Assembly: GCF_950295315.1 (NCBI RefSeq) | Contig: NW_026647565.1 | Location: 1 to 64,000 of the forward strand | Length of the DNA: 64,000 bases | Reading direction: 5' to 3' | Origin: Erinaceus europaeus | Lineage: Eukaryota > Chordata > Mammalia > Eulipotyphla > Erinaceidae | Shown here: one piece after another, positions 9,600-20,639 of the stretch | Position numbering within the stretch: position 1 is the first letter of the stretch | Layout: every line of letters begins with the position of its first letter | The notes under the pieces: model-generated | Database searches by the model: none | What the model saw: only the letters and a program-made list of their open reading frames with translations | Told to the model about the DNA's origin: nothing | Program-made: the position numbers and the translations under genes

Positions 9600-12500
9600 A
9601 AAGTTATTTTGTTGTCATTTTACACTGGCAATTGTGGAGACCAAAATTTAATAAGACAGAGAACATATAAAGCTAGATTAGAAAAATTAAATTGACAAAC
9701 CAAAGCTTAATAGAATATCATAAAAATCATTTATATGTACTATAGTTGGGCCAAATGAAATATGGCCTCAATTTCCCTAAAAGGAATTTCAAATGTTCAT
9801 AAAAACACTTCATAATTATAAAATCCTAATCTCATAGCTATATATGACATTTTCTATAGATTTTAATGTGTTGTCTTTACTTACAAATATTTATTTTGTT
9901 TGTTTGAATTTATTAGTTAAGTATTTAAAAAGAATTGTCAGATTTCAAAAGTTGTGAAAGAATGTCCTTAATTTTAGGTTAAAGACACTATATCTCTGGC
10001 ATGTCTGGCAAGGTGTAAGTTAAGATATAATTCATGTTTCAATAAAACAGTATCTTCTGATTTGTTAGCAGGGTTTACAGATCAATAACAGTATGAAGCA
10101 GTTCACTGTTTATAACTATCCTGTTTATGTCTATGATTCTAAAGTCTCTTCTGTTCACACAGAAAGTGAGAACATCTATTTGCAGTCACAATAGTGACCA
10201 GTACTTAGAAAGATATCACTAGCATTAACTTACAGTGACTTATTTGTGTGTGCTTTATTTTTTAACTACAATGCTGCCCTAAATATCAGAAAGTCAGAAA
10301 GACTGATATTGAAAAACACAGTGACTATCCCATGGTGATGGTCAGTTCACACTCTGGGAACCTGATAAACAGCTTGACCAGATGGCCTTTGGCACCCACA
10401 GGGAGTGGCTCTGGCTACAGCTCTCAAGCATGAGAAGTGAGTTCTTCCAAAAGCAAACAACCTTCGACCCACGATCTTCCTTTGGGCCCATCAGGTCAAC
10501 AGTTGTTTCACAGAACATCAGCAATTGTCTTTCTCCTTGTGTCAGGAGCCTCTTGAAACATTATACGAGGATAATTAAGTGGTGAATAAGGGTCAATGTG
10601 GACAAATAAATCAAACTGATACTTTGAACACAGACCGATTGAGCAAAAACAAGGAATTCTGCCATGCCTGTTACTGCAGTTCTTGATGTTAACTGACTTT
10701 GTTAACATTACATCCAAAGGCAGCAAGTGGGAAAGCTTTGTGTGGAATCAAAAGCTGAGCAAAGAGACATGGGATTTAATTGTTCAGCTTTATTTTTGAA
10801 ATAAAGACATGCAGTGCATCCATTTAGTTGACTCTAATGGAGCACAAAACCAAACCCATTCTTTAGCATGCTAATTGAGTTAGAAGATGCTTTCCTCTTG
10901 TGTGAGAGATGCAAGGAACACCACTGGAATTATCACTTTCTGAAGTTCAGTGTTAAAATGTATGATGCAAGGTTTAAGTCTATAATTCATGAGAGAGACC
11001 GAGCTGGTAACTGTCTACAGTCATTTAAACACTTCAAATAGTTTTACTGGCAGTAATTGTCTATATAATACGAGAAGACTGAGATAAAAATAGATTATAG
11101 AGGAGAGTTTGATAGTATATTGGCAGGAAAAGAACTGGATAGAGGAAGATAAAAACTGAAAGAAGCTTTAAAAAGACTGTTGGGTGTCTGTAGGGTTTTC
11201 TTGAGGGGAAATTATTAGAAAATAAAAGCAAAGAGGGAATCTATCTTTTAGTAAGAATAAAGAAGTTATTTTATTGTAAAAATACAAATGTAACTTATTT
11301 GGATATTGGAATCCATTTTTTTTTCCTTGTGGTCAAAATTCCACCTCTCTTCTTAATGTTGCAGAATTAAATATGTAGTAAAATACTACTTTATGTTATG
11401 TTATGTTATGTTAATTATCTCAGTGTTTTCTAATATTCTATTTAATATGTGGTGCCTGTACCAATAAAGTAGGAAGAAGAATTAATAACATCACATTTAC
11501 ATGTAAACCTTTTCAGTGTTGACAATAGCATCTTACAAAGTGAAAAAACTAAGTTAGAAATGTAAACTTATTAAATTAAAATAAAATATAATATAAACTG
11601 CATTTTAATTATCATAATTATTTTATCATTTTGTTGCTAATTAATTCCTTTATCATAAACAAAGATATTATTTTACAAACTTATTCAATAGAAATTATTT
11701 TTTACATGAGAAATAGGCCTACTACATTTCCACTCTTCTGTACATTTTTATATTTTCTATTTAGATCACTTGAGGAAGCTGGCAATAAGGTGAGCAGTGA
11801 TTGTAAACAGTATTTTGTGAACTTAAAAACATTTAAATGACAGTCTTTTGGACACATTGAATATATATTTTTTCCCAGATCATAGCATCTTTTTTATAAA
11901 TTTAACTGCAATCATAAATAATAGTATGCTTAGATTAATGAAAATAATAGTATGCTTGGATTAATAGTATGCTTAGATTAATGACATTAATGTCATTGAT
12001 GTCTCTGAATCTTATTAATATAAAATATTATCAAGGATAAATTATATATGAGGAAGGTGGTTACTTACTGCAGTACATCTTGTTTCCCCCTCCTCACAAA
12101 TAATCTCACATAAAGAATCTAAGATAAACTCATCTGTGAATCGCCTATCCTGAGAAAGTAGGCTGAGAAAGGTGTAATAGATTATGGAAGGAGATGAAGG
12201 CAAGTTTACACCATATCCAATCAGTCTTTTTCTTAAAGGTCAGGACATTCTGTCTGGGTTCATTTGTGTTTTTTGATTCTGCTCTTTCACTATTCAGGAA
12301 CACAATGTAACTGTCAGTCTCAACAACAGTTCCTGGCTCCACTGGCTCCATGGCTCTGGGATAACATACAATATATCACATCCACAAAACAATTCGGTGT
12401 CTGCGTGGGCAAACCATATGATGACCACGGGGAGCAATATGGTCACACCCTACTGAGCACTCTTAAGAAGACTCTGTAAAGAACTACATCTAAAAAAGAA

Positions 12501-13790
12501 TAAGGCTTTACTCTTCTGTGCTTTTGCATACTAGCCAAATAGCATTTTAATGTTGCGTTTCTATTAGAAGTCAAATGCAAATGTTTATGCCTCTGCTGCA
12601 TCTCAGAAGATAAAGACAGCTTTACTGCTATGCAAAGCATCTACAGTCATGGAAGTAGAAGGGGTGATAGATATTAGAAATAATTTAGTACATTACTGAT
12701 GATCTTGTTGGATTTCCCTTGTGTGTGTTTTCTTATACTATTTATTTCTCTTCCAAACAAACTAGACACTAGTTCAAATTTATAAGGGCAAAGGGTGATT
12801 CTTGCAGAAAACTTTATAGCTTGTCTAATTATTGTTCACTAGTGGGATCTTAAGTGAACTCTGGTGAATTAATACATATAATACATTTTTAGAGCATTTG
12901 CTCTATCTAGATAGCTACTTAAAAAAAATCAGTTGATCCATTTCAGTTATCCATTCTGTCATTTCACTCAGAATAAAATTAAATAATGACATTTTTACAT
13001 ACAATGACAGCAAAGGGAAAACAGCAAGGGAGAGAGAAAAGAAGCTTAACTTCTTAGGCACTATATCCTTTTATCATAATCTTATGATTTCAATTTCTTA
13101 ATTTAGCTTTCAGTTTTATCAGTGGTAAGATATAGGAAACTTACTGAAAATCTTTTTACAGCCTATATATATATATATCCAAACTGTGTATTTTAAAATA
13201 TGAAACAAAATATGAAACAAGACATATGGAATAAATAGGAGAAATATGAAACAAAACATATGAAATTGTTTTCTTTTCAATGTTTTTCTTGTGCCTCTGG
13301 ATATTTCTCCTTGTTTATAATTGAACTGTTACTTTAATTGTGGTTAGAATCTTGATTAAGAACCTATTTTTAATTCTATATTAACAATCATGGTGAATTT
13401 GTATCTATACATGCCTATTCATATAACACATTATGACAAAGAGGCAGTGAGACTGAAGATCCACAGATTATTTAGTTTAGTCATTAGAGTATATTTTTGT
13501 GTTGTTCTTGATGTAGTGTTCCTATGTCCAGTGTCAGAGGAACTTATCTTACATACTTTGATTTTATTGAATTACTAAGAAAGACTCAAATTTTAAAAAC
13601 TGACTTTAGAGAAGATTGAGAATTGTCCAGTTTCTCTAATGGGTCTCTTATGCTGATGCTTTTTCATATACTCTGTATCAGATATAGTTACTACTTTTAG
13701 TATTGTTGAAAAGTACCAGTCTCAATCTAGGTTTCATTAACTAAGCTTTACCTTTTTAATTCTTTTTATTTTATTTTTTTTCTTTTCATC
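9600..13790. other. Repeat-poor single-copy DNA
   Basis: About 4.2 kb without any of the young SINE, L1 or LTR copies that fill the neighbouring sequence. Less AT-rich blocks (about 10330-10560 and 10840-10960) have the look of conserved non-coding DNA. No frame is bordered by convincing splice sites. Small simple repeats include TTATG units at 11391-11411 and a partly repeated AGTATGCTTAGATTAATG motif at 11926-11981. Confidence 0.45.
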
Positions 13791-13796
13791 TGCACA

Positions 13797-15625
13797 TTGT
13801 GCAATCTCAATCTCTCTCTCTCTCATTTATAAAAAGGAAACACCGACAAAAACCATAGGACAAAAGAGCACAACTCCACACAACACCCACCACCAGAACT
13901 GAGCATCCCATCTCCTCCCCTGATAGCTTTCCCACTCTTTAGCCCTCTGGGAGCATGGACTCAGGGTCACCATGGGGTGCAGAAGGTGAAAGGTTTGACC
14001 TCTGCAACTGCTTCCCCTCTGCACATGGGCGTTGGCAGGCCAATCCATACTCCCAGCCTGTCTCTCTTGTTCCCCAGTGGGGTGAGGCTCTGGGGAAGTG
14101 GGGCTCCAGGACACACTGGTGGGGTCGTCTGCCCAGTGAAGTCTGGCCAGCATCATGTTAGCATCTGGAACCCGGTGGCCAAAAAGAGTCAACATATAGA
14201 GCAAAACAAATTGCTGACCAATCAAAGGCTGGGATAGTTCATATGAAGGGTTGGGGGATATCCGTTTTGCAGACAGCACTTTAGTTATATTCCAAGGAAC
14301 CCATGACTACACTAGTTGTTTTTTTTTTTTTTTTTTCTGAGCCTAACATCCAACATGCAGGTAGACCCAAGTTATTGTCTGGGGAGATGATGTCATGGCT
14401 GGAAAAAGGACCAGAAAGCTGTATCAGGGAAGAGAGCAGCTCTCAAACAGGGAAAAGGTGTATAAACATTGTTGACTGTAAACCCCATCGACTTGATCTG
14501 ATCTGGGGCCCATATTCAGCCCAGGAGCCATGTGAGCTCCACATCACTATAGATCTGATCCCACATTCTGTGGTCATAAGTAGGAATGCTCCAAGGCAAC
14601 CCAACACCAGGACCCATCCTCCTCAGGTGGAATATAAGACGCAACTATATACAAATAATGTCAAAGGACATAAATTATGGTGATGTTGTGTGTGATAAAG
14701 CAAATCCTAACGAAGGAATTTTCAAAGTTAACTGAATTGCCAAATGATTTGATTACAACAATGACTATCTGTTGTCTGCTTAAACTTTAACACAGCAGGA
14801 ACTTCCTGCTTCCTCTATAGAGCCACTATTTCCCCCAGTCCTGGAACCTTTAGGGTGGGGCTCACTTTCCTGAATGCTTCTCAGTTCATACCAGATGATA
14901 TTGCATCTGCTGATCCCAACCTTATTAGTGCAATGAGTATCTCAGCACACTTCACTTCATACTGTGTCCAGAGGTGTCAGGCATGGAATGTCAACCCTTC
15001 AGCCTCATTACTCAGATGAGCACACCTTTCCTTTCATAGGATTCTCCAATTTCATCATGGGTATTTCACTTTCTAAGGAAGTCCTAAAACCTAGATATAG
15101 ACCAGGTCCCATGAGATAAGGCATATGTTCACATGTGTCCATATATTAGGGCAGAGTATATGCCTGAGAGCAGAGGTGCACAAGAGTCTGCAGTGAATCA
15201 GTATATGCAGCAGACAAGTAGAAAGACCTAAAAAGACACCATAACGTTCATAATGAAATAGTGTCTACTTCGACTTAGATACCCTCCTCACCTGTTTCCT
15301 ATTATACTTCCCTCCCTCACACCAAAGCTAACCTTATCAGAGTAACAACTATAAAAGTTGAATAAGGGCCAGAGACTGGCATACTTTAAGGATGACTCAT
15401 TAGTCACTATCAAGTCACTCCATCAGCTGGGGCCCTAGTCGGGGAGTCCTGAGATTCCCAAACAGACATGATGGGCCTAGTCCTCGAATGGATTCCTCTC
15501 TCCATTGTTACTGGTCATCTCTATCAGGAACAACACAATAAACCCCTTTGAGGGACCTTGCCCTCAATGTGGATCAATGGTGGTGGAGGGTGTTCCATCC
15601 TCTGAAGGGAGGCTGGAAGGCATAC
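13797..15625 (-). mobile_element. L1 3' fragment with 5' inversion
   Basis: Two halves of one L1 3' UTR meet head-to-head at about 14640. The left half (13797-14640) is antisense and holds the 3' terminus up to 'CCTCCTCAGGTGG'. The right half (14640-15625) is sense. It starts at the upstream block 'AATGTCAAAGGACATAAATT' and ends 'CTGAAGGGAGGCTGG', which in uninterrupted copies (43500-45555) immediately precedes the block where the left half stops. Complementary halves in opposite orientation are the signature of twin-primed insertion. Confidence 0.8.
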
Positions 15626-16975
15626 CTTTTTTATTTTTATATTTATTTATTTTATTGCCACTAGGAGAGGTGGTGCAATGGACTTTGTGAAGGGATAAGG
15701 ACACAGGGCCCCAGAGTGGAGAAGGAAGGTGGTTTGGTAAAAAGCGCAGTGTGCTGATAATTATCTGGGGGGGGGATGTGAAACTGTACCTCGGTGACAA
15801 TAATAATGCAGATCAAATTTCCTCAAGTGATATTAAAATATATATATATATGTGTGTGTGTGTATATATATATATTTAAAGGAGAAATTCAAAGTTGGTT
15901 TTGAAGGAGAAGTAAAACTGAGAACAAATACTGCTAGAGTAACTTCCCCACTTCCCTGAGATAATGCTGTCTGCTCTCACTACTGAAGTTGAATAGGAGG
16001 CTTGTGTAGGATGGTTTTAACATCTATAATCCAGAGTTTTAAAGCTTAGGTGTAATTTGGGGCCAGGCCAGAGCAGTTTAGATGTAGGAGAAGAGGTTGT
16101 GCTACAGACACAGAGCTGTGCACCTAAGCCAGTTGACTGCCTACTGGAAATGACAGCCTAGTAGTTTTATAAGAATTGCCACTTGTTTTAAAAACTATAT
16201 GTTGTGTCATACTAATGAAATGTTGCTGAGAGCCTCTTTCAACCTGCAAGATACCATTTTGTGATCTGGGGTGCATCAGATATGACTCCTTACAGTTCTA
16301 AGTATGTATCATACTTAATACAAATTCCATGGCAAAATAGTGAATTGTTTTCACATAGTACTTAATCACTTCTTCTAATGTTAGAGAAATTTAACCTTTC
16401 ATCTGGGAGGCTCTGAGGAATCTCAGATGTTTGCTACTTTCTTTGAGGTCTTTATCATGCAGTTTCCTGAGTTGCTTAAATTATATATAATAAATTATAA
16501 ATTTTTATAATATAAACACAGTGCACATTGCTGGTCATCTCTTTAAACTCTTCCCCTACTTTACCTTGGGTCCATCAGGGGTAGCTAAAGACTTTATTTC
16601 CCAATATTTCTGCAGTTGGAGTTGACTCCATTTTCCTGAAAAAAATATGAGAAAATGACATGTGCACTATATCTAGGTCTGGAGCTTTAAGCACTGGACT
16701 GTATTGTCCATATATTCTTTGTTTTTTCTGTTGGCTAAATCTATAAATAGTAGTAGTCCAGCATCAGCTATATTACTTTAACCTAGGAATAATGAAATGA
16801 CAGTTGCTAGTTTCTGCCCTACTGTCCCTTAGACCTGGGCTGCTTATTTCACGTGTGTAAGGGCAGGGAAATAGACTTCTATTAAGAATCACTGCATTTT
16901 GGTATTTCTTTTTTATAACAACTTACCATTATTGCAGAAATGTGTTTGAATATATCCCTCTTAAAATTATAAAAT
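15626..16975. other. Unclassified DNA with a TA/TG microsatellite
   Basis: No gene was seen. A (TA)n(TG)n(TA)n tract lies at 15836-15876. The preceding 'GTGAAACTGTACCTCGGTGA' resembles the block before the AATAAA/poly-A end at 23209, so an unclassified retroelement 3' end may lie here. Confidence 0.45.
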
Positions 16976-16977
16976 GT

Positions 16978-17096
16978 GACGGAGGGTAGATAGCATAATG
17001 GTTATGCAAACAGACTCTCCTGCCTGAGGCTCCAAAGTCCCAGGTTCAATCCCCCACACCACCATAAGCCAGAGCTGAACAGTGCTCTGGTTAAAA
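16978..17096 (+). mobile_element. Short tRNA-like SINE, well preserved
   Basis: Best copy of the second SINE family in the window: 'GGTAGATAGCATAATGGTTA', 'CCTGAGGCTCCAAAGTCCC', B-box-like 'AGGTTCAATCCCCC', 'ACCACCATAAGCCAGAGCTG', 'CAGTGCTCTGGTT', then a poly-A tail. Confidence 0.85.
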
Positions 17097-17128
17097 AAAA
17101 AAAAAAAGACAGAAAATGTGTATATTTA

Positions 17129-17478
17129 CTATTTACTTATTTATTTATATATTTATTTATTTGCCTCCAGGGTTATTGCTGGGGCTTGGTGCCTGCACTA
17201 CGAATCCACTGCTCCTGGAGGTAATTTTTCCCTCTTTTTGTTGCCCTTGTTGTTATTATTGTCATTTTGTTGGATAGGACAGAAAGGAATCAAGAGAGGA
17301 GGGGAAGACAGAGTGGGGGGAAACAGAGATAGCCACCTGAAGACCTGCTTCACTGCTTGTGAAGCGACCCCCACCCCTCCACAGGTGAGGAGCCGTGGGC
17401 TCGAACCCGGATCTTTATACCAGTCTTTGACCTTCCCACCATGTGCACTTAACCCACTGCCCTCCTGCCCAGTTACCC
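17129..17478 (-). mobile_element. ERI-type SINE, long form
   Basis: Antisense SINE with an ATTT-rich tail, 'TTGCCTCCAGGGTTATTGCT', the body complement and the B-box complement GGGCTCGAACCCGG. The target duplication AAAATGTGTATATTTA / AAAATCTGCATATTTA (17113-17128, 17479-17494) differs at two positions. Confidence 0.9.
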
Positions 17479-17890
17479 AAAATCTGCATATTTAAAGCCA
17501 AATTAGAGGCAATTTATGAATATAGTTACTCTCATCTTTCAACATACACAACTGAAAGTGGACTATAGTCCATAAGGGAGAAGAAAGACCTGTGAAAGAT
17601 CAATTCTATTGCGAAATGCAAGCCATCTAATATATCAAAATGAGTGGCATTTGATTTCTTATACCTTTAATAATGTAACAATAATCTGTCCATCTCTTCA
17701 TTTCTAATAAAAACAAGTACTTTATTAAATTCTTCCTAGGATTTGTCAAGTAGAAATTTAGCATGTGTTTACTCAGCTGTTTTAGTGACTATCCCCCCAC
17801 CACTGGAAAAAAAAAATTGAAGAAAGTCACATGTTTTTTTTCAGCATAAACTCCTGTTGAGCTTTAAGCAAATCAGGATTGGAGTGTAAC

Positions 17891-18440
17891 TGGTAATTCT
17901 TTTTAAAATTTCTTTATTGGGGAATTAATGTTTTACAGTTGACAGTAAAATACAATGGTTTGTATATGCCTAACATTTTCCACATAACAAGTTGACCCCC
18001 ATTAGGTCCTCCTCTGCCATTATGTTCCAGGACTTGAGCCTTCCCCCCACCCAAGAGTCTTACTTTGTTGAAATATTCCAGCTCCAGAACTGGTAATTTT
18101 TTTTTTTTTGCCTCCAGGATTATTGCTTGGGCTCTGTGGCTGCACTATGAATGCACTGCTCCTGGAGTCCATTTTTTTCCCCCATTTTGTTGCCCTTGTT
18201 GTTGTCGTTATTGTTATTGTTTCCATTGATGTTGTTGGATAGGACAGAGAGAAATGGAGAGGAGGGGAAGACAGAGAGGGGGATAGAAAGACAGACACCT
18301 TCAGATATGCTTCACCACTTGTGAAGCCACCCCCTTGCAGGTGGGGAGTTGGCGGCTCAAACTGGGATCCTTTCGCGGTCCTTGTTTCATGTGCGAACTG
18401 GTAATTTTATGTCTTCTCACTTTTCTTTTCTTTTTTTTTT
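17891..18440 (-). mobile_element. Older-subfamily L1 3' terminus, split by a SINE
   Basis: Antisense terminal L1 segment ('TTTCTTTATTGGGGAATTAA', 'CCAGGACTTGAGCCTTCCCC', 'AAGAGTCTTACTTTGTTG'), interrupted by the SINE at 18101-18394. The part after the SINE is short and its end is uncertain. Confidence 0.65.
18101..18394 (-). mobile_element. ERI-type SINE, 5'-truncated
   Basis: Antisense SINE flanked by a perfect 14-bp duplication GAACTGGTAATTTT (18087-18100, 18395-18408). It stops before the A box, so it is an incomplete copy. Confidence 0.92.
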
Positions 18441-18737
18441 ATTTTTAAAAATTTATTTATTTATTTTCCCTTGTGCTGCCCTTGTTGTCTTTTTATTTTT
18501 GTTGTAGTTATTATTGTTGTTGTTATTGATGTCGTCCTTGTTAGATAGAACAGAGAGAAATGGAGAGAGGAGGGGAAGACAGAGAGGGGGAGAGAAAGAC
18601 ACCTGCAGACCTGCTTCACCACTTGTAAAGCGACCCCCCTGCAGGTGGGGAGCCGGGGGTTGGAATCAGCATCCTTAAGCTGGTCCTTGTGCTTTGCGCC
18701 ACGTGCGCTTAACCCCCTGAGCTACCCCCGATTCCCT
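18440..18737 (-). mobile_element. ERI-type SINE, short form
   Basis: Antisense SINE from a T-rich/ATTT tail to 'CCCCCTGAGCTACCCCCGATTCC'. CTTTTCTT-type flanks on both sides suggest a target duplication. Confidence 0.88.
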
Positions 18738-19179
18738 CTTCTTTTCTTATACTTTTGGTCCCCACCAGTTCTAGGATTCATTTCAAGTGGCAAAGGGCAA
18801 GGTTGGATACACATTACAGCAAGTGGAAAATTGTCATTTTAGTTAAGACTAAACTCCCCACACTAAAAACCCTTGTTAGGATATCTCACCCATCTCTTCT
18901 CCACTATATCAAGTGTTTCCCAAGGCAAGCATTTCTTTTTTGTTCATGCTCCAGTCATGGTTTGTTTCTACTGACCTTCGATAAAAGCATCAAGTAAGTT
19001 ATCTTTTCTAGATGAGAATGATTTAGTGATGATAGCATAAAATGAACTGCTCTGTTTTGTTTTCAAAATTGGAAAATGAGATGAGGAAACCCAGTTCTAA
19101 AATTTCTTCCTTCTTCATTTTTGCATTTTCCCTTCCCTCCTGCTCTCTCTTTTCCTTTTTTTGTTCCTTTAGTATTTAT

Positions 19180-19312
19180 TAATTTATTTATTGAGAGAGA
19201 AAATGAGCAGAATACCACTTGATCATCTGTGGTGACAATGATCAAACTTAGAAGAAATCTTCTAGGTTTTGCAAAGCATATGCTTTATCCACTGAAAAAC
19301 CTACCTAACTGG
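19180..19312 (-). mobile_element. Short SINE, diverged
   Basis: Antisense tRNA-like element with 'TTTATTGAGAGAGAAAATGAG', 'GATCATCTGTGGTGACAATG' and 'ATGCTTTATCCACTGAAAAA'. Confidence 0.55.
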
Positions 19313-20509
19313 TTCTTCTAGAATCTTTTGAACTCCTTTTAAAATTGCTTTGTTCAAATTCATTCTTAATCTCTACAATCCCTCTGAGTGCTCTCAGAAC
19401 CAGATCTTTTGCAAAATCTGTTTCCAAGTCCATATTTCCAATTATAAAAAATTACTGTAAACTACTATGTTGAGAAGCATTTCTTTATTTACCTTGAAAC
19501 TGAAATCAGTAAACTCAAAGCTATACACACACACACACACACACCCACACACACACACACTCAACAGCTTCTACCGACATTGGGAGTTAATGTGACAACA
19601 ATATTACTTTCATGTAGTAAAAGATTTGCCATATTAATTAATGTTTTTTGTGCAGTAGATTTTTTTTTGAGATTTGTTATTTTTATTTTTCTCATTCATT
19701 GATGGAAACTGAGTAATAGATCCTTCCTTTCTTCTGCATTGTAGAGCAGATATTCTAACCCATGCTATTCTGGGCCTTGTGGTTGCTATTTAGAGGTTGC
19801 ATATGTTTTAAAATGCTTAAAATCTACCCTTTTAGACTCTGTGATAGGAATTGTACACTGATAAGAGTTCTTTTTACTAATGGTTTTGAGCTTTTCTTTA
19901 TTCTTTGACCTTGACTCATAGACTCTGTCTAGAATGATTTTACTCCTTTCTGTTTAGGTAATTTTTACTGGATTAATTTTTAACTTTGCATTTCATATCA
20001 TGCTTTCTTTATGAAGTTCTCCCTAATACTGCATTTGTCACAAATCCATATTTTTCAGTGTTCTCAGGGTGCTTATGATATTTAACTTTTGACATCTTCT
20101 GCTAAACTAGTGATGTGTGACAGAAAAGCTCAGAAAGTCTGACTACTGGACCTGACACAAGATACCACTTATTCACTACAATCTTGGTTTTCTTGTCTGT
20201 AAAATAAATGAAATAATTCTCCAGTTATTTTAACAATTAGAAGAAATGTTAAAACATTTTACAAGCAGTAAATTATTGTACAGGAAAGGGCACTGTTTCT
20301 CTTACAAGCATACACAAAACAAAGTAATAAACCAATCAATCAGGAAGCTAAAGATCTGAGTTCCTGAGCTCCTTTTTCCAGTTGCTAGACCTTTGACCTA
20401 ACATCTGAATTCTGTTCACTTTTTTGCAAGATGAGAATATTTGTTTGGAGTTTAGACCAAAGTGTTTCAACTCTGGTTGTACACTGGAAACACCTAGGGG
20501 AATATTAGA
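19313..20509. other. Unclassified AT-rich DNA with a CA microsatellite
   Basis: An (AC)n tract lies at about 19523-19560, with one CCC interruption. Nothing gene-like or clearly repetitive was otherwise seen. Confidence 0.5.
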
Positions 20510-20638
20510 AAAATAGATCTGCAGTGTTGCTTCACCACTTGCAAAGCTTTCCTTCAGCAGATGTGAACTGGGGGATTGAACTAAAGTCCTTGTCCACTGT
20601 AACATGTGTTCTCAACCATGTGTGCTAGACCATAGCTC
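20510..20638 (-). mobile_element. ERI-type SINE fragment, diverged
   Basis: 'ATCTGCAGTGTTGCTTCACC ... GGGGGATTGAACTAAAGTCC' is a worn antisense copy of the SINE centre and B-box region. Confidence 0.6.
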
Positions 20639-20639
20639 T

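Noticed and set aside
12264..12479. 71-codon ORF with glutamine- and tryptophan-rich segment
   Set aside because: No splice context or family resemblance; adjacent sequence is AT-rich non-coding.
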